Below, piece after piece: positions 27,040 through 34,622 of a DNA stretch of 38,079 nt. The notes below the pieces were generated by a model, which was given only the letters and a program-made list of their open reading frames with translations, had not been told where the DNA came from and made no database searches. The position numbers and the translations under genes were made by a program. The stretch's first letter is position 1. Each line of letters opens with the position of its first letter. The DNA is from Micromonosporaceae bacterium (lineage in GTDB: Bacteria > Actinomycetota > Actinomycetes > Mycobacteriales > Micromonosporaceae): positions 85,528-123,606 of the forward strand of contig WHTQ01000003.1 in assembly GCA_009377645.1 (NCBI GenBank). Reading direction: 5' to 3'.

Positions 27040-27052
27040 CCCGGTTACCCGG

Positions 27053-29563
27053 TCAGCCGCGCCGCCGCCGGCGCCGGCGTCCGTCGCCGCCGCGATCGTC
27101 GTCCGGCCCGGCGTCACCGTCCGGCCCGGCGGCGTCGTCCCGGCCCGGGCCACCGTCGTCCTCCCGGCGCGGACCGCTGTCACCGTCCCGGCGCGGACCG
27201 CTGTCACCGTCGCGCCCCGGACCGCTGTCGCCATCCCGGCGCGGGCCACGCTCGCCGTCCCGGCGCGGGCCGCGCTCACCGCGTTCCCGGTCCCCGCGGT
27301 CGCGGGGGCCTCGGTCGCTGCGGTCCCGGCCGGCCGGGCGGTCGGCACCGCCGGCCGGCCGGTCCGGGCCGCCGGCCGGCGACTCGGCTCCGGCAGCGCC
27401 CGCTTTGTCCAGGTAGATCTTCCCGCGGCCGTCGATGTCGGCGATCTGCACCTCGACCTTGTCGCCAACGTTGAGGAAGTCCTCGACCCGCTCCACCCGC
27501 TTGCCGTCGCCCACCTTGGAGATGTGCAGCAGCCCGTCCCGGCCGGGCAGCAGCGACACGAACGCCCCGAACGCGGCGGTCTTCACCACCGTGCCGAGGA
27601 ACTTGTCGCCCACCTTCGGCATGGTCGGGTTGGCGATCGCGTTGATCTGCGCGACCGCCGCCTCCGCGGACGGGCCGTCGGTGGCCCCGACGTAGATGGT
27701 GCCGTCGTCCTCGATCGAGATGTCAGCCCCGGTCTCGTCCTGGATCGCGTTGATGGTCTGCCCCTTCGGGCCGATCACCATGCCGATCTTGTCGATCGGG
27801 ATCTTGACGGTGGTGACCCGCGGCGCGTAGTCCGACATCGGCGCCGGCGCGGAGATCGCCGCCGCCATCACGTCCAGGATGGTGTGGCGGGCGTCGTGCG
27901 CCTGGGCCAGCGCCCCGGCGAGCACATCGGACGGGATGCCGTCCAGCTTGGTGTCCAGCTGCAGGGCGGTGACGAACTCGCGGGTCCCGGCGACCTTGAA
28001 GTCCATGTCGCCGTACGCGTCCTCGGCGCCGAGGATGTCGGTGAGGGTGACGTACGAGGTCTTGCCGTCCACCTCGTCGGAGATCAGCCCCATCGCGATC
28101 CCGGCCACCGAGTCCTTCAGCGGCACCCCGGCCGCCAGCAGCGACATGGTGGACGCGCAGACCGAGCCCATCGAGGTCGAGCCGTTCGAGCTGATCGCCT
28201 CGCTGACCTGCCGGATCGCGTACGGGAACTCCTCCCGGGCGGGCAGCACCGGAATCAGCGCCCGCTCCGCCAGCGCGCCGTGCCCGATCTCGCGGCGCTT
28301 CGGCGAGCCGACCCGGCCGGTCTCCCCGGTCGAGTACGGCGGGAAGTTGTAGTTGTGCATGTAGCGCTTCTTGGACACCGGTGAGAGGGTGTCGATCGCC
28401 TGCTCCATCCGCAGCATGTTCAGCGTGGTGGCGCCCAGGACCTGAGTCTCCCCCCGCTCGAACAGCGCCGACCCGTGCACCCGCGGGAGCACGTCCACCT
28501 CGGCGGTCAGCGGCCGGATGTCGCGCAGCCCGCGCCCGTCCATGCGCACCTGCTCCCGCAGCACCCGGGCCCGGACCTCGGCCTTGGTAAGCGACCGGAA
28601 CGCCGCGCCGACCTCCTTCTCCCGCCCCTCGTAAGACTCGGCCAGCGCCGCCAGCGTGTCATCCTTCAGCTGGTCCAGCGCCGCCTCCCGGTCGGCCTTG
28701 CCGGGGATCTTCAGCGCCTCGGCGACCTGGGTCCGGGCCCGGCCGGCGACCGCGTCGTAGATGTCGTCCGGGTAGTCCAGGAACACCGGGAACTCGGTCA
28801 CCGGCTTGGCGGCGGTCGCGGCCAGCTCACCCTGCGCCCGGCACAGCTCCCGGATCGCCGGCTTGGCCGCCTCCAGCCCGCCGGCCACCACCTCCTCGGT
28901 CGGCTTCGGGGCACCGGCGGCGACCAGCGCGAGCACGTGCTCGGTCGCCTCCGCCTCCACCATCATGATCGCCACGTCCCCGTCCGCCAGCACCCGGCCG
29001 GCCACCACCATGTCGAAGGTGGCCCGCTCCAGCTCCGCGAGGGTGGGGAAGGCCACCCACTGGCCGTCGATGTGGGCCATCCGGGTGGCGCCGATCGGGC
29101 AGGAGAACGGCAGCCCGGACAGCTTGGTGGACATCGACGCGGCGTTGATCGCGATCACGTCGTACGGGTGCGCCGGGTCGAGCGACATGATGGTCGCGAC
29201 CACCTGCACCTCGTTGCGCAGCCCCTTGGTGAAGCTGGGCCGCAGCGGCCGGTCGGTGAGCCGGCAGGTGAGGATCGCGTCCTCGCTGGGGCGGCCCTCC
29301 CGGCGGAAGAACGAGCCGGGGATCCGGCCCGCCGCATACATCCGCTCCTCCACGTCGACGGTCAGCGGGAAGAAGTCGAGGTGCTCCCTGGGTTGCTTGC
29401 TGGCGGTGGTCGCCGACAGCACCAGCGTGTCGCCTAGCGAGGCGATCACCGATCCGGCTGCCTGCTGGGCCAGCCGCCCGGTCGAGAAGGTGACCTCGCG
29501 GGTGCCGAGCGGCCCGTTGTCGATCACCGCCGTGGCGTGTTGGGTCCCGAGACTGTTATTCAT
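27053..29563 (-). CDS. pnp: Polynucleotide phosphorylase (PNPase)
   Basis: An 836-aa phosphorolytic 3'-5' exoribonuclease and polyadenylation-like enzyme. Two RNase PH domains (about 15-150 and 345-490) flank an all-helical linker. The KH domain has [18 protein letters not shown], and the S1 domain runs from [20 protein letters not shown] to GRGKIYLDK. The family core ends near residue 725. An extra about 100-residue tail is Arg/Gly/Asp-rich with tandem 8-aa units like GPRRDGDS and ends RRRRRRRG, probably disordered and RNA- or protein-binding. The ATG at 29563 has AAGGAG about 13 nt upstream. It follows rpsO; the 244-nt gap carries hairpins of the kind used for PNPase autoregulation. Confidence 0.96.
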   Translation of the reverse strand: MNNSLGTQHATAVIDNGPLGTREVTFSTGRLAQQAAGSVIASLGDTLVLSATTASKQPREHLDFFPLTVDVEERMYAAGRIPGSFFRREGRPSEDAILTCRLTDRPLRPSFTKGLRNEVQVVATIMSLDPAHPYDVIAINAASMSTKLSGLPFSCPIGATRMAHIDGQWVAFPTLAELERATFDMVVAGRVLADGDVAIMMVEAEATEHVLALVAAGAPKPTEEVVAGGLEAAKPAIRELCRAQGELAATAAKPVTEFPVFLDYPDDIYDAVAGRARTQVAEALKIPGKADREAALDQLKDDTLAALAESYEGREKEVGAAFRSLTKAEVRARVLREQVRMDGRGLRDIRPLTAEVDVLPRVHGSALFERGETQVLGATTLNMLRMEQAIDTLSPVSKKRYMHNYNFPPYSTGETGRVGSPKRREIGHGALAERALIPVLPAREEFPYAIRQVSEAISSNGSTSMGSVCASTMSLLAAGVPLKDSVAGIAMGLISDEVDGKTSYVTLTDILGAEDAYGDMDFKVAGTREFVTALQLDTKLDGIPSDVLAGALAQAHDARHTILDVMAAAISAPAPMSDYAPRVTTVKIPIDKIGMVIGPKGQTINAIQDETGADISIEDDGTIYVGATDGPSAEAAVAQINAIANPTMPKVGDKFLGTVVKTAAFGAFVSLLPGRDGLLHISKVGDGKRVERVEDFLNVGDKVEVQIADIDGRGKIYLDKAGAAGAESPAGGPDRPAGGADRPAGRDRSDRGPRDRGDRERGERGPRRDGERGPRRDGDSGPGRDGDSGPRRDGDSGPRREDDGGPGRDDAAGPDGDAGPDDDRGGDGRRRRRRRG
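27160..27282. repeat. 24-bp tandem repeat encoding the PNPase tail
   Basis: About five imperfect copies of a 24-bp unit (cggcgcggaccgctgtcacc-like) encode the repeated [16 protein letters not shown] octapeptide in the PNPase C-terminus. Because the period is a multiple of three, gain or loss of units keeps the frame, so length variation between strains is expected. Confidence 0.8.
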
Positions 29564-29683
29564 CTACGTCTGTGCTCCTTGGTCGTGGGGCACACGAACC
29601 CGGAAGAAGCTGCGTGGGCGGGCCGGTCTTCGATCGAAGCCCCCGGGGGGTGGCGGTCTGCCCGCCGGACCCGGAGGCCACTA

Positions 29684-29713
29684 CCGAGGACCGGTGCGCC
29701 GGTGGCTCCTCGG
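29684..29713 (-). promoter_or_regulatory. Stem-loop in the pnp leader (candidate autoregulatory element)
   Basis: CCGAGGA and TCCTCGG form a perfect 7-bp stem enclosing a CCGG-CGCA-CCGG hairpin, about 120 nt before the pnp start. In Streptomyces the rpsO-pnp gap has a hairpin cut by RNase III as part of PNPase autoregulation, and a conserved Actino-pnp RNA motif is described before actinobacterial pnp genes. The match is by position and shape; I could not run the covariance model. Confidence 0.55.
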
Positions 29714-29738
29714 ACTCGTGCTGCGCCCCGGTTTCGGT

Positions 29739-29768
29739 TACCGGCGACGTTCGTACCGGTGACGTTCA
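29739..29768. repeat. Tandem 15-bp repeat in the rpsO-pnp gap
   Basis: TACCGGCGACGTTCG and TACCGGTGACGTTCA are adjacent and match at 13 of 15 positions. They lie between the rpsO-proximal hairpin and the pnp leader stem-loop. Function unknown; they may be part of the leader structure or a protein site. Confidence 0.6.
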
Positions 29769-29770
29769 CG

Positions 29771-29812
29771 GGTGAGGGGAGCAGCGTGGCCGCCACTCCC
29801 CCTCGCCTCACC
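29771..29812 (-). terminator. Hairpin overlapping the rpsO stop codon
   Basis: GGTGAGG (29771-29777) and CCTCACC (29806-29812) are a perfect 7-bp pair, continued by GGAG/CTCC further in. The stem includes the rpsO stop at 29808-29810. There is no U-tract. It may be a partial terminator or an RNase III processing site that separates rpsO from pnp mRNA. Confidence 0.5.
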
Positions 29813-30077
29813 GCCGCAGTCCGAGCCGGTCCCGCAGGGCGCGGTACCGCTCGACATCGGTCTTCTGCAGGTAGCCCATCAGCCGCCGGCGGCGGCCGAC
29901 CAGCAGCAGCAACCCGCGGCGGCTGTGGTGGTCCTGCTGGTGCACCCGGAGGTGCTCGGTCAGGTCCTTGATCCGTTCGGTGAGCACCGCGACCTGGACC
30001 TCCGGGGAACCGGTGTCGCCGTCCCGGGTCGCGTACTCTTTCATGATCTTCGTCTTGGTGGCTTGGTCGAGCGCCAT
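29808..30077 (-). CDS. rpsO: 30S ribosomal protein S15
   Basis: An 89-aa S15, the normal length. It opens [20 protein letters not shown] and contains [20 protein letters not shown] and the rRNA-binding block [20 protein letters not shown] with LRDRLGLRR at the end. It binds 16S rRNA helices early in 30S assembly. The ATG at 30077 follows AGGGAGACC. A -10-like TAATCT lies 91-96 nt upstream. Transcription probably continues into pnp, as in most bacteria. Confidence 0.97.
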   Translation of the reverse strand: MALDQATKTKIMKEYATRDGDTGSPEVQVAVLTERIKDLTEHLRVHQQDHHSRRGLLLLVGRRRRLMGYLQKTDVERYRALRDRLGLRR

Positions 30078-30143
30078 GGTCTCCCTATCCTGGTCAGGTG
30101 GGTTGGCCCCGGCCCGCGGCGTCGAGCAGGCGCACAGGACCTC

Positions 30144-30173
30144 GCCGGTGTGCCACCGGCAGGGCCCAGATTA
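30144..30173 (-). promoter_or_regulatory. rpsO promoter -10 and 5'-end hairpin
   Basis: On the minus strand TAATCT (30168-30173) fits a -10 hexamer; no clear -35 is seen. The predicted start, about 7 nt on, is followed at once by GCCGGTG-gca-CACCGGC (30144-30160), a perfect 7-bp stem at the mRNA 5' end. S15 represses its own translation by binding leader RNA in several bacteria, so this could be the control element; that is inference. Confidence 0.5.
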
Positions 30174-30255
30174 CCAGCCCGCCCAGGTACGTCCGGGATT
30201 GCCTGCCCCCGCGGCTGCCCGGAACCGCCGGAACCGCCAGGACCCGGGGCCGGGG

Positions 30256-31182
30256 TCACCGGTCGAGCACCCGCCGCACCTGCGCCACGTCCTGCCGGAT
30301 CTGCGCCACCAGCGGCTCGACCCCGTCGTAGGTGCGCTGCTCGCGCAGCTGGGCCACGAAGTCCAGGGCCACCCGCTCGCCGTACAGGTCACCCTCGAAG
30401 TCGAGCAGGTACGCCTCGACCCGGCGCTCCCGTCCGGCGAAGGTCGGGTTGGTGCCGATCGAGACCGCGGCCATGTGAGCCTGGCCACGCCGCTGGCACC
30501 AGGCCGCGTAGATCCCGTCCGCCGGCACCGCCACGTGCCGTCCGGGCAGCAGGTTGGCGGTCGGGAAGCCGAGCTCCTGACCCCGCCGGTCGCCCCGGAC
30601 CACCACCCCCTCCAGCCGGTGCGGGCGCCCGAGCGCGGTGGCCGCGGCGGCCACGTCCCCGGCCGCGACACAGGCTCGGATGTAGGTCGACGAGAACACG
30701 GTGTCATCGGTTGTCACCAGTGGGGGCGTGGTGACGGTGAAGCCGAACCGGCGGCCCAGCTCGGTGAGCAGCGCCACGTCCCCGGCGGCCCGGTGCCCGA
30801 ACCGGAAGTTCTCCCCCACCACCACCTCGGCGGCGTGCAGGTGCTCGACCAGCACGTCGTGCCCGAACGCCTCCGGTGAGAGCCGAGAGAAGTCGGGGGT
30901 GAACGGCACCACGCACAGCGCGTCGGCTCCCAGCGCCTCGATCAGCTCCGCCTGCCGGGCCGGCTCGGTCAGCACCGCCGGATGCGACCCGGGCCGCACC
31001 ACCTCGGCCGGATGCGGGTCGAAGGTCACCACCACCGACTGCAGCCCCCGCTCCCGGGCCTGCTTCACGGCCAGGCCGATCACCTCCTGGTGCCCGCGGT
31101 GGACCCCGTCGAAGACCCCGATCGTGACCACCGACCGGCCCCAGCCAGCCGGCACCGACTCGTACCCCCGCCACCGCTGCAT
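30256..31182 (-). CDS. ribF: Bifunctional riboflavin kinase/FAD synthetase
   Basis: A 308-aa enzyme making FMN and FAD. The N-terminal nucleotidyltransferase domain has VVTIGVFDGVHRGHQEVIGL (G-V-H-R-G-H motif near residues 26-31) and FSSTYIRACVAAGD, with ENFRFGHRAAGD between. The C-terminal kinase domain has GDRRGQELGFPTANLLPG and ends with the usual VEAYLLDFEGDLYGERVALD and FVAQLREQRTYDG. The ATG at 31182 is preceded by GGGGGAGCGGGCGAC. An in-frame open stretch of over 700 codons continues upstream on the minus strand through truB and the acyltransferase gene, but that is an artefact of GC bias. It lies 23 bp after truB. Confidence 0.96.
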   Translation of the reverse strand: MQRWRGYESVPAGWGRSVVTIGVFDGVHRGHQEVIGLAVKQARERGLQSVVVTFDPHPAEVVRPGSHPAVLTEPARQAELIEALGADALCVVPFTPDFSRLSPEAFGHDVLVEHLHAAEVVVGENFRFGHRAAGDVALLTELGRRFGFTVTTPPLVTTDDTVFSSTYIRACVAAGDVAAAATALGRPHRLEGVVVRGDRRGQELGFPTANLLPGRHVAVPADGIYAAWCQRRGQAHMAAVSIGTNPTFAGRERRVEAYLLDFEGDLYGERVALDFVAQLREQRTYDGVEPLVAQIRQDVAQVRRVLDR

Positions 31183-31205
31183 GTCGCCCGCTCCCCCCGC
31201 CGCAC

Positions 31206-32141
31206 CTAGGTTGGGTCGGGAGTCGACGCTAGCACCACGTCCGGGCGGGCCAGTCCGTCCCGCTCGGTCACGATCGCCACCACCTCCCCGGAGGGGGCGA
31301 ACACCGCGTACGGGCCGGGGTTCCCGACGGTGGGTAGCCGACCGCCGTGCGCGAGCACCCGGGCCTGCTCCGCGCTCGCCTGGCGGGGCGGGAAGATCCG
31401 CCGGGCCGCGTCCGCCAGCGGCACCGTCACCAGCTCCGGCGCCCGCCGCTCCAGCTCGTCCACTGTGGCCGACTCGGCCAGCGTGAACCCGTCCACGAAG
31501 GTGCGTCGCAGCGCGTTCACGTGCCCACCGACGCCCAGGGCGGCCCCCAGATCCCGGGCGATCGCCCGGACGTACGTGCCGGACGAGCACGCCAGGTCGA
31601 CGTCCACATCGACCAGTCCGGGCCGGTCGGGAACCCGGTGGATCGCCAGCACGTCCAGCCGGGACACCACCACCCGGCGCGCCGGCAGCACGACCGCCTC
31701 CCCCTCGCGTACCCGCTGGTAGGCCCGCCGGCCGGCGACCTTGATGGCGCTCACCGCGCTCGGCACCTGATCGATCTCGCCGGTCTGCGCCGCCAGTCCG
31801 GTCCGGATCGCCTGGTCGGTCACATCGCCGGCCGACACCTCCGCGACGGTCTCGCCGTCCGCGTCGTCGGTGACCGTGCTGCGACCGAGCCGGATCGTCG
31901 CCGCGTACCCCTTCTCGGCGCCACTGACGAAGCTGAGCAACCGGGTCGCCCGCCCGATCCCGAGCACCAGCACCCCGGTGGCCATCGGATCCAGGGTGCC
32001 GGCGTGCCCGACCCGGCGGATCCGGGCCAGCCGGCGCACCCGGGCCACCACGTCGTGCGAGGTCATCCCACCCGGCTTGTCCACCACCACGAGCCCGTCC
32101 GTAGCCACCACGGCTCCGCCTCCATGTCTTGCCTGCGTCAC
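31206..32141 (-). CDS. truB: tRNA pseudouridine(55) synthase TruB
   Basis: A 311-aa pseudouridine synthase for U55 in the tRNA T-loop. The catalytic aspartate is D51 in GHAGTLDPMATGVL, preceded by VVDKPGGMTSHDVV. YAATIRLGRSTVTDD, ACSSGTYVRAIARDLG and a C-terminal PUA-like domain (about 235-305) are present. The GTG at 32141 has no good ribosome site; the GTG pair about 10 codons in (VVATDGLVVV) is an alternative. It is followed by ribF, the conserved truB-ribF order, but the usual rbfA-nrnA neighbours are separated from it by three large genes. Confidence 0.95.
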   Translation of the reverse strand: MTQARHGGGAVVATDGLVVVDKPGGMTSHDVVARVRRLARIRRVGHAGTLDPMATGVLVLGIGRATRLLSFVSGAEKGYAATIRLGRSTVTDDADGETVAEVSAGDVTDQAIRTGLAAQTGEIDQVPSAVSAIKVAGRRAYQRVREGEAVVLPARRVVVSRLDVLAIHRVPDRPGLVDVDVDLACSSGTYVRAIARDLGAALGVGGHVNALRRTFVDGFTLAESATVDELERRAPELVTVPLADAARRIFPPRQASAEQARVLAHGGRLPTVGNPGPYAVFAPSGEVVAIVTERDGLARPDVVLASTPDPT

Positions 32142-32199
32142 CTAGATTGGCACACAGGGCTAGTGGCCGGGAGGTCTGCCAAGGAGGTGTGGTACGGGG

Positions 32200-33387
32200 A
32201 TGGGACCGCGACGCGCGCTGCGCACCGCGAGCCGCCGGCTGGACACGATGGTGGCCGGCACCCCGGAGCACCGGGACCGGTATGTCGACCTGCTCCGGGT
32301 GCTGGCGATCGGGGTGGTGGTGGCCTGGCACTGGTCGCTGTCGATCCTCTACTGGTCCGGCGACCGGTGGGTGATGCCGAACCCGATCCACCACGTGCCC
32401 GGCGGCTGGCTGGCCACCTGGCTGCTGCAGATCGTGCCGGTCTTCTTCGTCGTGGGCGGATATGCGAACTCCGCCGCTTGGTGGGCGGCGCAGCGGGCGG
32501 GGCGGGACGGGCGGGGATGGGCCGGCTACTACCGCGCCCGGCTGCGCCGGCTGCTGGTCCCGATCGGGGCGTTCCTGGCGGTGTGGGCCGGGTTCGAGCT
32601 GGTCGCCCACCTGGTGGTGCCCGGCTACCCGGGGGTGCTCCGGTACGGCTGGATCGTGTTCACCCCGCTGTGGTTCATCCTCGCCTACCTGTGGGTGGTG
32701 CTGCTGGCCCCGGTCACCGCCACGGCCCACTCGCGTGCCCGCTGGCTCACGCTGAGTGCGCTGGCCGCCGCGGTCGGGCTGGCCGACCTGGGCCGGTTCG
32801 CGGCCGGCGTCGGGTGGCTGGCCTGGCTGAACACCGCGCTGGTGTGGGTGCTGATCCACCAGCTCGGCTACTTCTACCGGGACGGCACACTGGCCCGGCT
32901 GGGCCGGCCGGGGGCGGTCGCGCTGGCCGCCGCCGGAGTGGTCGCGCTGGCGCTGCTGACCCGCCTCCCGGCGTACCCGCTGTCGATGGTGGCCACGGTC
33001 GGGCAGGAGCGGAGCAACATCCTGCCCGCCACCGCCACGATCGCGGCGGTGGCGGTGCTCCAGCTCGGGGTGATCATGTGGGTACGCGAGCCGGTGACCC
33101 GCTGGCTGCGCCGGCCCCGAGCCTGGAAGCCGGTGGTGGCCGCCAGCTCGGTGATCATGACCGTCTTCTTGTGGCACATGACCGCGCTGCTGGTGGTGCT
33201 GGCGGCGCTGCGAGTGCTCGGGGTGGACCTGCGCTCCGAGCCCACCGCCCGGTGGTGGCTGGAGCGCCCGCTCTGGCTGGCCGGTCCGGGGGTGGTGCTG
33301 GTGCTGCTGGTCCTGGTCTTCGCCCGGTTCGAACGGGCCGGTGACCGGGGCACCCTTCCGGCTGGTGGTGCGCCGTTGGCACAATAG
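32200..33387 (+). CDS. Membrane acyltransferase, acyltransferase-3 family
   Basis: A 395-aa integral membrane protein with about ten hydrophobic helices. The N-terminal signature is RDRYVDLLRVLAIGVVVAWH, the R-x-DLLR-x3-I/V-x-H pattern of acyltransferase-3 (OafA-like) enzymes, with the histidine at the end. FFVVGGYANSAAWW and FIWHM-like FLWHMTALL are further family features. Such enzymes acylate sugars, glycolipids or secondary metabolites at the cytoplasmic membrane. The ATG at 32200 follows AAGGAGG with a long 12-nt spacer. It diverges from truB over 58 bp and is followed 59 bp later by the GQYG-repeat protein, possibly one transcript. Confidence 0.85.
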   Translation: MGPRRALRTASRRLDTMVAGTPEHRDRYVDLLRVLAIGVVVAWHWSLSILYWSGDRWVMPNPIHHVPGGWLATWLLQIVPVFFVVGGYANSAAWWAAQRAGRDGRGWAGYYRARLRRLLVPIGAFLAVWAGFELVAHLVVPGYPGVLRYGWIVFTPLWFILAYLWVVLLAPVTATAHSRARWLTLSALAAAVGLADLGRFAAGVGWLAWLNTALVWVLIHQLGYFYRDGTLARLGRPGAVALAAAGVVALALLTRLPAYPLSMVATVGQERSNILPATATIAAVAVLQLGVIMWVREPVTRWLRRPRAWKPVVAASSVIMTVFLWHMTALLVVLAALRVLGVDLRSEPTARWWLERPLWLAGPGVVLVLLVLVFARFERAGDRGTLPAGGAPLAQ

Positions 33388-33446
33388 CTCCTGCCTGACG
33401 ACCCGACCCGACCCACCCGATCCGACCCGGTAAGGCGAGACCCCTC

Positions 33447-34622
33447 ATGACGAACCCTCCGTACGGCCAGTACGACCCACACCAACAGCCAGGCTCCTCC
33501 TACCCGCCCGGCCAGCCCTACCCGGCGCCGCAGCCGTACCCGGCGCCCCAGCCCTACCCGCCGGAGCCGGCCTACCCGGCGGACCCCTACGCGCCGCCCG
33601 GCTACGGGCAACCGGCCGCCCCGGGCTACCCGCCCCAGGGCGAGGACCCGTACGGCGGCGGCGGCGGCCAGTACGGCGGTGGCCAGTACGGCACCGGGCA
33701 GTACGGCGGTGGCCAGTACGGCACCGGGCAGTACGGCGGCCAGTACGGCGGCGGCCAGCCGGCCGGGTGGCCGCCGGGGGGACCGCCCGCCCCGCCGCCC
33801 CGGCGCCGCCGGACCGGGCTGACTATCGCGCTGATCGCCGGTGGGCTCGGGCTGGTGCTGTGCCTGGGTGGCATCGCCGTCGTGGCGGTGCGGGTGCTCA
33901 ACGACCAGGAGCTCGACCCGGACCCGGACCCGCCGGTCGTCTCCGACGACCCGTTCGCGGCCAGCCCGGCCGCCGCGTTCGCCGAGGGCGCGGACGGGAT
34001 CCAGATGCCGGAGCCGGACGCGGTCGGCGACTTCACCGCCGACCAGGTGGCGGACACCCTGGACAAGGTGGAGGAGGCCCTGGTCGCCACCCGGCTGGAC
34101 GAGGCGATGCTGGTCGACCACGACCCGGAGCCGTTCCTCTCACTGGTGTCCGAGGACAACCGGCAGGGCCTGGAGGAGGACTTCGACACCGAAAACTTCA
34201 GCTACTTCGCCAGCCAGGTCGCCGACGGGGCGGAGCTGGCGGAGCCGGCGCCCCGGGTCGACGGCGAGGTCACCTACGAGGCGACCGTCGACGAGGGCGG
34301 GTTCCGGGTGATCGAGGTCGTCACCAGCTTCGTCTGGGCGTACGCCTTCGCGGTCCCCGGTGACGACCCGGACCTGGACGGCATCGTGGTGGTGCGGGAC
34401 GAGCTGGTGTGGCAGGTGGCCCACGAGGACGACGTCGCCGAAACCTCGCTCGGGCTGTGGCTGTGGGACGGTGAGGCGTACGCCTGGGGGATCGACTGCA
34501 CCGTCTTCGAGGACGGCCTGCTCAGCCCCCAGACCGAGCCCGGCCCCGGGGGCGCCGGGCCCGACGACCCGGACGAGATCTTCGACCCGTCCGGGTCACT
34601 GGACGTCCCGGACACCTGCTGA
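33447..34622 (+). CDS. Membrane protein with disordered Pro/Tyr and GQYG-repeat N-terminus
   Basis: A 391-aa protein I do not recognise as a named family. Residues 1-70 are Pro/Tyr-rich (PYPAPQPYPAPQPYPPEP). Residues 71-105 are a GQYG repeat, and 106-122 are Pro/Arg. A single membrane helix spans about 124-150 (LTIALIAGGLGLVLCLGGIA). A soluble domain of about 240 acidic residues follows, outside the membrane, with two late cysteines (GIDCTVF and the terminal DTC). The layout matches many actinobacterial DUF4190- or septum-type proteins with a cytosolic disordered tail, but no motif fixes a role. The ATG at 33447 follows AAGGCGAGACCCCTC. Its last 27 bp overlap the convergent hydrolase gene. 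Confidence 0.75.
   Translation: MTNPPYGQYDPHQQPGSSYPPGQPYPAPQPYPAPQPYPPEPAYPADPYAPPGYGQPAAPGYPPQGEDPYGGGGGQYGGGQYGTGQYGGGQYGTGQYGGQYGGGQPAGWPPGGPPAPPPRRRRTGLTIALIAGGLGLVLCLGGIAVVAVRVLNDQELDPDPDPPVVSDDPFAASPAAAFAEGADGIQMPEPDAVGDFTADQVADTLDKVEEALVATRLDEAMLVDHDPEPFLSLVSEDNRQGLEEDFDTENFSYFASQVADGAELAEPAPRVDGEVTYEATVDEGGFRVIEVVTSFVWAYAFAVPGDDPDLDGIVVVRDELVWQVAHEDDVAETSLGLWLWDGEAYAWGIDCTVFEDGLLSPQTEPGPGGAGPDDPDEIFDPSGSLDVPDTC
33668..33758. repeat. GGCCAGTACGGC-type tandem repeat
   Basis: Alternating CAGTACGGCGGTGGC and CAGTACGGCACCGGG units (15 bp, seven CAGTACGGC cores) encode the GQYG stretch of the membrane protein. The repeat is in phase with codons, so copy number can change without breaking the frame. 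Confidence 0.85.

Noticed and set aside
31183-33384. Minus-strand open frame continuing over 700 codons upstream of ribF
   Set aside because: It is antisense to or out of frame with truB and the acyltransferase gene, has no recognisable domain, and arises because high GC content makes stop codons rare.
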